A program made the translations under genes and the position numbers. The notes beneath the pieces were generated by a model. It ran no database searches, had not been told where the DNA came from, and saw only the letters and a program-made list of their open reading frames with translations. Positions 54,036-61,358 of a stretch of DNA of 64,000 bases are shown piece by piece. Origin of the DNA: Pirellula sp. Lineage in GTDB: Bacteria; Planctomycetota; Planctomycetia; Pirellulales; PNKZ01. How positions within the stretch are numbered: the first letter of the stretch is position 1; each line of letters begins with the position of its first letter. Where the stretch lies: contig PNKZ01000003.1 of NCBI GenBank assembly GCA_013822735.1, forward strand, positions 248,001-312,000, read 5' to 3'.

Positions 54036-54452
54036 CTACTCTCCCTGCAGCGTCAGGACGAGGCTCCGGCCCTCGGCGTGGTTGCGGTGTTCACCGAGGT
54101 AAATCCCCTGCCAAGTCCCGAGGCAGAGCTTGCCGTCGTGCACCGGGATGCTGATCGAACTGCCGATAAGAACCGACTTTACGTGCGCCGGCATGTCGTC
54201 GGGGCCTTCGATGGTGTGGACGTAGGGGAAACTCTCCGGGGCGACGGCGTTGACGGCTCGTTCCAGATCGGCCGGAACGTCAGGATCGGCGTTCTCGTTA
54301 ATCGAAATCGAGGCCGACGTGTGCCGGATGAAGACGTGCAGGAGCCCGACCCGGACATTTTTCAGCTCAGGCAGCGCATCGCAAACGTGTCGGGTGACGA
54401 GATGAAATCCGCGTCGGAATGCCGGCAGGCGAAACTCCTTATGGACCCACAT
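54036..54452 (-). CDS. yjbQ: YjbQ/UPF0047 family protein
   Basis: 138 aa, full family length. Signatures are GLLHVFIRHTSASISINENADPDV, in which the H-T-S-A-S-I-x-I-N-E core is diagnostic, and HDGKLCLGTWQGIYLGEHRNH with the conserved W-Q-G-I-x-L-x-E-H-R. A small beta-barrel; E. coli YjbQ is described as having thiamine-phosphate synthase side activity, but the physiological role is not established. The start MWVHKEFRLPAF is the usual one. It is divergent from the promoter at 54626. Confidence 0.93.
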   Translation of the reverse strand: MWVHKEFRLPAFRRGFHLVTRHVCDALPELKNVRVGLLHVFIRHTSASISINENADPDVPADLERAVNAVAPESFPYVHTIEGPDDMPAHVKSVLIGSSISIPVHDGKLCLGTWQGIYLGEHRNHAEGRSLVLTLQGE

Positions 54453-54546
54453 GGCGACGTTCTCCGACTCGTAAATGTTCTGTAATTTTCACCCTAAGCC
54501 GCGGCGGCGATTTTCGGGTTGGATTTGCAGTAAGTCATGTTATGCG

Positions 54547-54572
54547 AAACGTTTAACGACGGAAACGTTTCC
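54547..54572. promoter_or_regulatory. Tandem AAACGTTT palindromes, probable operator
   Basis: AAACGTTT at 54547-54554 and 54563-54570, centres 16 bp apart; the second is extended to the 12-bp palindrome GGAAACGTTTCC (54561-54572). Such sites are typical of dimeric repressors of the LacI/GalR kind, where AAACGTTT is the classical core. It lies 54 bp upstream of a consensus promoter. Confidence 0.5.
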
Positions 54573-54625
54573 CCCGCCTGTTAGCGGTGTCAAATGGGAT
54601 TCTATCAAATCGCCTCGAAAAAAAT

Positions 54626-54653
54626 TTGACATCGGTGAAGAGTCGAGAATAAT
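54626..54653 (+). promoter_or_regulatory. Consensus sigma-70 type promoter
   Basis: TTGACA (54626-54631), 16-base spacer, AATAAT (54648-54653), one mismatch to TATAAT. The transcript would start near 54660 and read toward the small gene at 54930. Confidence 0.65.
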
Positions 54654-54929
54654 CAATCGCTTTAAGTGACCGCTGTCCTACCCGCCCAGTACGAGAGCTC
54701 GGCGAACTCAGTTAGCCTGAGCTACGTACCCCAAGGCGGCGGTCGAGAGAGGTTGAGCCGTATTCGTATCGAGACATTGTTATGTTTCGGTCCGGCTCTG
54801 GTTTCTTAAGTATCGCGGACGGGAGCTTCCCGGACGGTTGGTGAACGGCCTTTTGCCGATTCTCCGGCCGTCGACGGTGACGGGCTCCGACGCGGGGCGG
54901 ATTTTTTCCGGAGGGTAAGACGAGCAGCG
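54654..54929 (+). other. Long 5' leader of the 54930 gene
   Basis: About 270 bases between the promoter and ATG. Several hairpins are possible (for example GAGCTC/GGCTC pairings around 54690-54725). No known riboswitch class was recognised. Confidence 0.4.
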
Positions 54930-55145
54930 ATGGGAAATGTATTTGACGCGATTCTTCAATTTGGACACGACGAAGATTATTCCCCCCGGGTCACGGACGA
55001 TTTCGTCCCCACGGACGCACCGGCCGGATCCAACGAGAAACTCGAAGCCTTGGCCCGGCGCATCGCCCTGGGTTTGCCGCTCTGGCACCCGGAAGATCGC
55101 CAAGATTACAGCGGCCTGACCGGCGCGGTTCGCCCGCGCGAATAG
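54930..55145 (+). CDS. Small acidic protein, unrecognised, probably conserved in planctomycetes
   Basis: 71 aa: MGNVFDAILQFGHDEDYSPR, then VTDDFVPTDAPAGSNEKLEA, LARRIALGLPLWHPEDRQDY, SGLTGAVRPRE. No signal peptide or membrane segment. The end, LWHPEDRxDYxGLTGAVRP, looks like a tight binding motif. GGAGGG at 54910-54915 is a possible but distant ribosome site. It has its own promoter, long leader and strong terminator, which argues that it is a real, well-expressed gene. Function unknown. Confidence 0.7.
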   Translation: MGNVFDAILQFGHDEDYSPRVTDDFVPTDAPAGSNEKLEALARRIALGLPLWHPEDRQDYSGLTGAVRPRE

Positions 55146-55215
55146 TACGAAACGAGACCGGGGGCATTTCGTAGGCTGCGATTCGTCTCACGGTAAAAAA
55201 ATCCGGCAGTATAAG

Positions 55216-55256
55216 AAGCGGCGACGTGCATCAGGCACGTCGCCGCTTTCTTTTTT
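55216..55256 (+). terminator. Strong rho-independent terminator
   Basis: 14-bp perfect stem AAGCGGCGACGTGC / GCACGTCGCCGCTT (loop ATCAG) followed by TCTTTTTT. It is about 70 bases after the small gene at 54930-55145. Confidence 0.92.
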
Positions 55257-55353
55257 GCGCGCGACTTCCTCGGCCGCCGCAATGCGCGAAACGAATGGTG
55301 TCGCACGGACGACAGAGAGTCGCACGGACGACGGAGTGCCGTGCGTCGCGAAC

Positions 55354-56835
55354 TTACTTCGCGGGCCGAGCGAAGGAAATCAGGGGAACGTCGTGCGCGA
55401 GGACCAACTTCTTAATCGTGTTGAACGACTCGATCAGAGCTTTGGTTTTCCTTCGCCGACTGTGAACGATCGATAAGGTGTCGGCCGTCATTCTCACGGC
55501 CTCCGCGGAACCGGCGATTTCGAGATCGCAATACGTGCAGTCTCGGTCGTACGTAACCTTCAAATGGGGATTCTTGGCGGCTTCCACGGCGTCGATCAGA
55601 TCTGCTACTTCAACCTCGGCGGGGAGAGAAAACTCCAGCGTGTCGAAGACGTTGTCGAATACTTCGCCAAAGGCGTCAGAGAGGATCTGGTCGGGCTGCT
55701 TGATGGCGTCGACCGTTCGTGTCCAAATCACCTCCGAGAGGCTGTTAGGGTTCAGCGTCACGCTTACGGAATAGTTGAAGTACGGAGTAACGATCGTGCC
55801 TGAGCCGTCCAAAGGCTCGGAAGCCGAGATTTCGCGCCGCGTGAAGTGAAACGAATTCTTGAGCGACTGGTAAACCGAGTCGAGGTCGTCTTTGATCTCC
55901 GTGACGGAAAGACCCGCAATAAAACTCTGCGCGGTGTCGTTGGCGCGATCGGGAAGACGGTACGAAGAGTTCCAGCCGGACAAGCTTTTGACGCGCGAGG
56001 ATTCATTCGCGGTAAAAGAAACCTTGTTAACCAATTCATTTCCCGGGGCGTCCGCTTTCTTCCTCGCGGCAAGAATGGGTCGCAAATCCGCAACCAGGAA
56101 ATCGCCGCTTGTTCCGCCGGACATCCAAGGCGTTTGTCGGATCGGCTTGGTGTGCTCAATGCTCAGCGATCGGGCCACCTCGGATCCTAAATAGTTCTGT
56201 AGCGACGATGAGAGCAGCAGGTTTTTTCGGAGCGCCGAGGGAGCATTTCCTTTGAGCGCTTCGATGAGGTGGTATGTCCAGACGCCGTGCTTGTGGTGGT
56301 TTGTCGGGTACGAGGTTTCATCCGACTGGCAGGCGGCGAAGCAAACGCAGTGCTCGGTGTGTTGGAGAAACCCCTCCAGCTCGCTCGCTTGTAAGTTGTC
56401 GTAGATTCCTCGCATACCGGGCGTCGCTCGCATGCCGCTCGCGCCGCAGTCGAGAAACAGAGCGATGTGTTTGCACTCGGAATCTTGCAATTCCTTGAAG
56501 AGCGCCGCGAGCGCAATGCTTGTCCCCTCCCAGTCGAATTCTTGGGTGTCATGGCAGGTGAGGAAATTCCGTCCTGCTTTCGAGAATGCATGCCCGGCAT
56601 AGTAGAAGTAGCAAACGTCGTCGCTGCGCAAGCGCGCGATGGCGCGCCTGACCTTGGACTCGACGGCCCCCTTCGTTGCGTCGCCGTCTATCAGTAGGGT
56701 CTGATCGGCTTTGTCGAAACCATGTAAAGCCAACGCCTCGGATAGAGCTTCGGCGTCGTTCCTCGCGTACCGAACCTGTTCGATTCCGGGGCTCGAATAG
56801 TTCTCGACGGCGATGAGGATGGCAATTTTAGTCAC
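55354..56835 (-). CDS. Caspase-like (peptidase C14 fold) protein with altered nucleophile motif
   Basis: 493 aa. The first 260 residues match bacterial caspase-like (orthocaspase/metacaspase) proteins: MTKIAILIAVENYSSPGIEQ, LRSDDVCYFYYAGHAFSKAG (catalytic His82), and LFLDCGASG at 127-134. The usual D-x-C-H-S-G becomes D-C-G-A-S-G, so the expected nucleophile position (131) is Gly and the next-door residue 130 is Cys. The p10-like segment is visible in FAACQSDETSYP and GVWTYHLIEALKG. Residues about 270-493 are an unrecognised C-terminal region. The gene is less GC-rich than its neighbours, which may mean recent acquisition. No gasdermin, NLR or CRISPR gene is adjacent. Protease activity is doubtful; a pseudo-enzyme or sensor role is possible. 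Confidence 0.85.
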   Translation of the reverse strand: MTKIAILIAVENYSSPGIEQVRYARNDAEALSEALALHGFDKADQTLLIDGDATKGAVESKVRRAIARLRSDDVCYFYYAGHAFSKAGRNFLTCHDTQEFDWEGTSIALAALFKELQDSECKHIALFLDCGASGMRATPGMRGIYDNLQASELEGFLQHTEHCVCFAACQSDETSYPTNHHKHGVWTYHLIEALKGNAPSALRKNLLLSSSLQNYLGSEVARSLSIEHTKPIRQTPWMSGGTSGDFLVADLRPILAARKKADAPGNELVNKVSFTANESSRVKSLSGWNSSYRLPDRANDTAQSFIAGLSVTEIKDDLDSVYQSLKNSFHFTRREISASEPLDGSGTIVTPYFNYSVSVTLNPNSLSEVIWTRTVDAIKQPDQILSDAFGEVFDNVFDTLEFSLPAEVEVADLIDAVEAAKNPHLKVTYDRDCTYCDLEIAGSAEAVRMTADTLSIVHSRRRKTKALIESFNTIKKLVLAHDVPLISFARPAK

Positions 56836-56898
56836 GGCAGCCGCATCCGCGTGGTCCGACGAGGTAAGGCGGTAAGTATGAAGGCGCTCCCACGAGCT

Positions 56899-57765
56899 CT
56901 ATGCGAGGTCCTTGCCGATGGCGTAGAGCTCTTCCGCGTCGAGCACCGCGTCACGGCGTTCGAAGAGTTGACGTAAGCCGGCCTTGTGGATCTTCATTTT
57001 CGTGCCGCCGACGCCGAGCGGTCCGTAGCAGGCGACGCCGCCGTGGTCGACCGCTTTGTCAAACGCTTCGATGCCGCCGATGCCGGCCGGCGGCACGGCG
57101 TTTAAGTCGATGGCCACCTGAAGACCGGGCGTTTGTTGCAGGGCGTCGGCCGTGAGTAGTTCCACGCCTGCCGCGCCGGCGGCGATGACGAGTTGGCATC
57201 CGGCGAGCGCCGCGGCGGCTTGGGCGACGTCGGCGGCCCCGTGCGCCGAGAGTTTCGCCTCCGGCACGGCGGCGCGAATCTCTGCACAAACTTGTTCGGC
57301 CCGCTTCGCATCGCGCGAGGCGACGCGTACGGTTGCTCCTTCGCGCGCGAGCAATCGTACGGCACGTCTACCGACGGGGCCGGTCGCGCCGAGCACCAAG
57401 GCCGTGGTCGCGGCCAGGTCCAAGTGTTTGCTTGCCGCCAAGACGGCGGCGGCCGCCGTGGTGTTGGCGCCGTTGGAATCGAGCATCACGGAGACCCGCA
57501 TCGGTCCGAAGAACGACTTCTTCACCGCCTTGAGTACCGCCTCCCCCGCGGCGACGTCAGAGCCGCCGATGAAGAGGGCCGTGTGGTGTAGGTCGTCGAC
57601 GCCGCGGGTGAAGATGGCGCCGTGAACCCGATCGCGGACGTTTTCGGCCGTGATTCCCGAGTGGCGGAAGAGGTGCTGCACGCCCGCATCAACGGCCACG
57701 ACGCCGTCGAAGACGCTTGGTTGCGAATCGGTATCGAGCTGCACGAGGATCAGGGGCTTCGACAT
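56899..57765 (-). CDS. NAD(P)-dependent methylene-tetrahydromethanopterin dehydrogenase
   Basis: 288 aa. N-terminal MSKPLILVQLDTDSQPSVFD and VDAGVQHLFRHSGIT are typical of bacterial MtdA/MtdB/MtdC. The Rossmann motif is ALVLGATGPVGRRAVRLLA, and LDSNGANTTAAAAV carries the pterin-binding Thr/Asn run; VAIDLNAVPPAGIGGIEA closes the domain. The enzyme oxidises methylene-H4MPT to methenyl-H4MPT in formaldehyde oxidation. Which of the three classes it belongs to is not clear from sequence alone. The next gene on the same strand is fae, the preceding step, making the pathway assignment strong. Confidence 0.9.
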   Translation of the reverse strand: MSKPLILVQLDTDSQPSVFDGVVAVDAGVQHLFRHSGITAENVRDRVHGAIFTRGVDDLHHTALFIGGSDVAAGEAVLKAVKKSFFGPMRVSVMLDSNGANTTAAAAVLAASKHLDLAATTALVLGATGPVGRRAVRLLAREGATVRVASRDAKRAEQVCAEIRAAVPEAKLSAHGAADVAQAAAALAGCQLVIAAGAAGVELLTADALQQTPGLQVAIDLNAVPPAGIGGIEAFDKAVDHGGVACYGPLGVGGTKMKIHKAGLRQLFERRDAVLDAEELYAIGKDLA

Positions 57766-57796
57766 AGGAATAGGCGCTAGAGGCTAGGCGCTAGGG

Positions 57797-57860
57797 GGGA
57801 GACTTGGAGACTTGAGACTTGGAGACGGGAGACGCCCTTCGGGCTCTTGTCTCCTATCTC
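57797..57860. repeat. GAGAC-family repeat, copy 3
   Basis: GGGGAGACTTGGAGACTTGA and GACTTGGAGACGGGAGACGC on the left, GTCTCCTATCTC on the right. It sits between the methylene-H4MPT dehydrogenase and fae. A direct repeat TAGGCGCTAG lies just upstream (57771-57794). Confidence 0.6.
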
Positions 57861-57871
57861 TTCGGCAAACG

Positions 57872-57908
57872 CAACAAGCTCGCCGGGGTGGGCCCGACGA
57901 GCTTGTTG
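57872..57908. terminator. Hairpin after fae, possible terminator
   Basis: 11-bp stem CAACAAGCTCG / CGAGCTTGTTG with a 15-base GC-rich loop. T-run is weak on the minus strand, so termination of fae here is only possible. Confidence 0.45.
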
Positions 57909-57937
57909 GTGTTTTGGTTCCTGATGCAACCCGCGGC

Positions 57938-58435
57938 TTAGAAGCCTTGGAAGGGGTGCTTGACCTTATCCTTCTGGGCGATCATTTCGTCGGCCGACGG
58001 CTTGCCTTCCATCGCGTTCTTGATGGCTTGCTTCGTGGCTTCGTAGTTGTAGTCGTAGATCTTCTTGTCGTCGGCGGCTTGCCAGTGGATGAACACGCCG
58101 CAAACGATGACGAGTTCTTCGGCCTTCGACTTCGGAATGATGTTTTCCGCAACGGCGTCGGCGACGGCCTTGGCGACCGCGGCTTGAGCGGGGCCGAACA
58201 TCTGCACGGCTTGCTTGGCGCCCTTGATCGTGACCTTCGTGATCATCACGGTGGCAGGCTTCACGGCCACGTTCGGCGTGAGCACGGCCAACAAGTTCGA
58301 ATGGCCTTCGCTTTGGCGAGCCAAGGCGTTGGCAAAAGCCGAGCCGACCGGACCTTGCTTGTCGCCGATGAGCAGATCAATGTGGGCAATCTCGTTACCT
58401 TCGCCGGCCAGGGCTTCGCCGATGTACATCGACAT
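57938..58435 (-). CDS. fae: Formaldehyde-activating enzyme
   Basis: 165 aa from ATG at 58435, with GGAGAAG upstream. The N-terminus MSMYIGEALAGEGNEIAHID carries the catalytic histidine in IAHIDLLIG. GSAFANALARQSEGHSNLLA and PATVMITKVTIKGAKQAVQM in the middle, and the end KDKVKHPFQGF, match Fae across its full length. Fae condenses formaldehyde with tetrahydromethanopterin to methylene-H4MPT. Its presence outside methylotrophs is typical of planctomycetes, where it serves formaldehyde detoxification. It is upstream of the dehydrogenase on the same strand, about 170 bases apart. Confidence 0.96.
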   Translation of the reverse strand: MSMYIGEALAGEGNEIAHIDLLIGDKQGPVGSAFANALARQSEGHSNLLAVLTPNVAVKPATVMITKVTIKGAKQAVQMFGPAQAAVAKAVADAVAENIIPKSKAEELVIVCGVFIHWQAADDKKIYDYNYEATKQAIKNAMEGKPSADEMIAQKDKVKHPFQGF

Positions 58436-58756
58436 AATGCGTACTTCTCCGCGTCTATTCGTTGAGGTGGGTGCGCCGTGAGTTCGTTTGCGTCCGCGAA
58501 GCTTTCGCTGCGAGCGCAATGGTACCGTCGCGCAAGAATTTGCGAACGAAAACCTACCAAAACAGCTGACGAATACAAGCCGCCACCCCCACTTTGGCGC
58601 GTTAAAGTTTGCCCCCCCTGCCCGCCCCCTTGCAGCATGATCTGCCGTAGATCAATCTAACGGACCATCGGTCACGGTATGACCGGTCGCGAGTCGGTCC
58701 GGTTGTTCGACAACCAACCGCTCGTAGTTGTGGAGAGACAGCTTACGGAGGTGGAA
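58436..58756. other. Divergent intergenic region fae / CAP gene
   Basis: A C-rich tract (about 58608-58634) is the only notable sequence. No promoter consensus was recognised. Confidence 0.4.
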
Positions 58757-59203
58757 ATGTTGAAGCAGCTCATGTTGTTCTTGGTCGTCGGGTTGACGGC
58801 AATCGCCGCGAAAGATTTGCGTGCGGAAGAAGCCCAAGCGGAGCAAAAGCCTGAGGAACAGGCCGAGTTCCAACTGACCGAGACGGAACAAACTGTGCTG
58901 GAAATGGCGAACCAGGAACGTACGCGACGCGGCATGCAACCGCTCGTCATCGATCCTTCGCTCGTCGAATCCGCTCGCGAACACGCCAACTGGATGGCCT
59001 CGAATCGCGTCATGCAACACACGTGGAAGCCGGTCGGCGAAAACATCGCCATGGGCCAAAACAGCTGCACGGCCGTGATGAACACTTGGATGAACTCGTC
59101 CGGTCACCGCGCCAATATCTTGGGCGGCTGGAATCGGATCGGTGCCGCGGCGTACACCACGCCGTCGGGCCGCATCTACTGGTGCCTGCAGTTCTTGCGC
59201 TAA
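58757..59203 (+). CDS. Secreted CAP (SCP/PR1-like) domain protein
   Basis: 148 aa from ATG at 58757, with GGAGG 5 bases upstream. Signal peptide MLKQLMLFLVVGLTAIAAKD is followed by a short acidic linker and the CAP domain: MANQERTRRGMQPL, REHANWMASNRVMQHTWK, GENIAMGQ, and MNTWMNSSGHRANILGGWNR. The cavity residues His (REHANW), Glu (GENIA), and His (SGHRAN) of the CAP tetrad are present. CAP proteins in bacteria are extracellular, sometimes lipid- or peptide-binding; the role here is unknown. A strong terminator follows at 59271. Confidence 0.9.
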   Translation: MLKQLMLFLVVGLTAIAAKDLRAEEAQAEQKPEEQAEFQLTETEQTVLEMANQERTRRGMQPLVIDPSLVESAREHANWMASNRVMQHTWKPVGENIAMGQNSCTAVMNTWMNSSGHRANILGGWNRIGAAAYTTPSGRIYWCLQFLR

Positions 59204-59270
59204 ATATCGCTTGCGCAAGCCGAGGCTTGTGCGAGTGAATCGGTGACCGAGAATTCGGTTAAACTCACGA

Positions 59271-59307
59271 CCGCCGCGAAGGGCCAATCCTTCGCGGCGG
59301 TTTTTTT
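59271..59307 (+). terminator. Rho-independent terminator of the CAP gene
   Basis: 10-bp perfect stem CCGCCGCGAA / TTCGCGGCGG with a 10-base loop, followed by seven T. Confidence 0.92.
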
Positions 59308-59364
59308 ATTTGGCCCCCGGTCGGCGACCGGGGGCGCCCGCCGTCGCCGACGGCGGGCTAAATA
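59308..59364. repeat. TTTGGCCCCCGG palindromic repeat, copy D
   Basis: ATTTGGCCCCCGGTCGGCGA... then ...CGACGGCGGGCTAAAT; nearly the same as copy B at 25670-25730. It is placed directly after the terminator. Confidence 0.75.
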
Positions 59365-59387
59365 TCAGCGATCATGAAAGTCGCACG

Positions 59388-60554
59388 ATGCCGCCAGAGC
59401 CGCTACTGCTGATCGGTGCGAGCGTCCGAGCCGTGGCCGAGTCGGCGGCCGCCGCAGGCTTCGAGGTCGGGGCAATCGACCTCTTCGGCGACGCCGACCT
59501 TTGCCGCACGGCTCGAACCGTGCGCCGGAGCGTCCGCTTTCCTACAGATGCTCTCCGACTGGCCTGCGACTTTCCGCCCGGCACTTGGCTCTACACCGGC
59601 GGGCTGGAAAACCACCCGCGCGTGGTAGGCCGCTTGGCGACGCAGCGACCGCTCCTCGGCAACGATGCCGACGTGATTTGCCGGGTGCGGGACCTCCGAC
59701 AATTGGGGGCCTTCCTGGAGGGGGCCGCCTTGGGGATTGCATTGCCGACGATCCGCGCGGGAGCGTCGGCACCCGTGGCGCCGGCGGCGGACGGGGGCCG
59801 ATGGCTGGTCAAGCAGCGTCGCTCTTCCGGCGGGCTCGGCGTGTGCCCGGCGTCGACGGGCGTGTCACCGGCCCGAGGTCGCTACCTGCAAGAGTTCATC
59901 GTGGGCACTGCTTACGGAGCGACGTATCTGGGCAACGGCCGCGAGGCCTGCTTCCTCGGCGTGGCCGAACAACTCGCCGCCCCTGCGGCCGATGGTTCGG
60001 CCCCGTTTCGCTACGGTGGTTCGCTTACGATGCCGATCGACGCGGACGATCGCAGACTACTGGTGGAACTCGGCGCGCGGCTGGTCGGCGAGTTTGCGCT
60101 GCGGGGCTTGTTCGGCGTCGATCTCATTCGCGATCCTGCCGGCCGTTGGTATTTGCTGGAAGTGAATCCGCGCTCGACGGCAAGCATGGACCTGTGGGAA
60201 TCGCCCGGCGCGCCGACGCTCATCGCCCGGCATGTCGCCGCCTGCCGCACCGGGGCGTTGCCGAATCTGACGCCGCCGGCGCCCTCTGCGCCGCTACGGG
60301 CGCGCAAGGTTCTCTACTCCGGCGCGTTACACGGCCGCGTGCCGGAGAAGCTCACGGAATCGTTATTCCAAATTCCGCACGGCGTCGACCGGCGCACGGT
60401 GGCCGACATTCCCCAAGCCGGCACCATGATCGCGCCGGACCAACCGCTCGTGACGATCTTTGCGACCGGCGCCGCGCGCGAAGAACTAACGGCGACGTTG
60501 GCCGAGATCGAACGGCAGGTTCTCGGATTGTTCGCCGAGGCGCTTGTTGAGTAG
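59388..60554 (+). CDS. ATP-grasp enzyme, possibly linked to methanopterin-type C1 metabolism
   Basis: 388 aa from ATG at 59388. N-terminal Rossmann-like pre-ATP-grasp segment (LLLIGASVRAVAESAAAAGF; EVGAIDLFGDADLC), then ATP-grasp features: GGRWLVKQRRSSGGLGVCPA (Gly-rich lysine loop), YLQEFIVGTAYGATYL, and metal ligands in FALRGLFGVDLIRD...WYLLEVNPRSTASMD (E and N). A C-terminal extension of about 100 residues follows. The family makes carboxylate-amine bonds using ATP. ATP-grasp genes of this kind occur in bacterial tetrahydromethanopterin gene clusters, and fae and mtd are 1 kb away, so a role with that cofactor is plausible but unproven. Confidence 0.82.
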   Translation: MPPEPLLLIGASVRAVAESAAAAGFEVGAIDLFGDADLCRTARTVRRSVRFPTDALRLACDFPPGTWLYTGGLENHPRVVGRLATQRPLLGNDADVICRVRDLRQLGAFLEGAALGIALPTIRAGASAPVAPAADGGRWLVKQRRSSGGLGVCPASTGVSPARGRYLQEFIVGTAYGATYLGNGREACFLGVAEQLAAPAADGSAPFRYGGSLTMPIDADDRRLLVELGARLVGEFALRGLFGVDLIRDPAGRWYLLEVNPRSTASMDLWESPGAPTLIARHVAACRTGALPNLTPPAPSAPLRARKVLYSGALHGRVPEKLTESLFQIPHGVDRRTVADIPQAGTMIAPDQPLVTIFATGAAREELTATLAEIERQVLGLFAEALVE

Positions 60555-60645
60555 CCCTACGTTTCGATAGTCTGTCGTGGTCGACGTGGCGCGTTCTCAG
60601 AGCCTGTCGCGCGATGGCCCCATGGTAGAATGGTGAGATGGACGG

Positions 60646-61125
60646 ATGTTGCTCGGAGTTGTGAGTGATACGCACGGTCAGACCGACTACACGCTCGATG
60701 CCGTGCGGATGCTGGCGTCGCTCGAGGTGGATGCGGTGCTCCATTGCGGCGACGTCGGTTCGGCCGACGTGGTGCGGCTCTTCAAGCCTTGGCCGACCCA
60801 TTTCGTGTTGGGCAATGTCGACGATGCGGCCACGATCCGCCGCGCCGTGGCCGACGCCGGTCAAACGTTTCACGAGCGCTACGGCGAATTGGAGTTGGCC
60901 GGCGTGCGCATCGCGCTGCTGCACGGCGATGACGGCCGGAAGTTCGAAGAGGTCGTGACGTCGGGCACGTTCGATCTCGTTTGCTACGGCCATACGCACG
61001 TTGCCAAGCAGCAGCAGCGGGGCAAGACCTTGGTGCTCAATCCCGGCGCGCTCTATCGCGCCACGCCGCACACGCTGGCCGTCGTGCGGTTGCCGGAGTT
61101 GGCGGTCGAAAGTATTCGCGTATAG
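60646..61125 (+). CDS. YfcE/MJ0936-family metallophosphodiesterase
   Basis: 159 aa. Dimetal calcineurin-like motifs are complete: VVSDTHGQ (D-x-H), HCGDVG (G-D), GNVDD (G-N-x-D/H), LHGDD and YGHTHV (G-H-T-H). Small proteins of this family hydrolyse phosphodiesters such as 2',3'-cyclic nucleotides in vitro; the natural substrate is not known. Only about 90 bases separate it from the ATP-grasp gene on the same strand, so co-transcription is possible. A TAGAAT directly upstream (about 60627) may be a -10 element, in which case the leader would be very short. Confidence 0.9.
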   Translation: MLLGVVSDTHGQTDYTLDAVRMLASLEVDAVLHCGDVGSADVVRLFKPWPTHFVLGNVDDAATIRRAVADAGQTFHERYGELELAGVRIALLHGDDGRKFEEVVTSGTFDLVCYGHTHVAKQQQRGKTLVLNPGALYRATPHTLAVVRLPELAVESIRV

Positions 61126-61358
61126 CGCGCCGACTGAATGGTTCTCAGGGCTTTCGCGGTGCCTCGGGGGATGGAAACGGGGGGCTTCTACGCCTCCGCG
61201 ATTCCAACGATTGTGAGGTTTTGAAAAATTTCCCCCCGCAGTCTGGAACCGCGCGAAGCAGAAATTAGAATTCACCCCGCGCGAGGGGCGGGCGGTTTTG
61301 CGCCCCCTCTCTGCGAGGAGACGAACGCCACCACAAATTTGATTCCAAGGAGAGCTCG

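Noticed and set aside
53559-54485. 308-codon open frame on the plus strand
   Set aside because: It overlaps yjbQ on the opposite strand, is Arg-rich without any family resemblance, and has no ribosome site.
54680-54700. AGTACGAGAG resembling the sarcin-ricin loop of 23S rRNA
   Set aside because: Only ten bases match; the flanks do not fit any 23S helix and no other rRNA sequence is present.
55354-56835. Defence island (gasdermin or NLR partner for the caspase-like gene)
   Set aside because: Neighbouring genes are a small acidic protein and C1-metabolism enzymes; no defence partner was seen.
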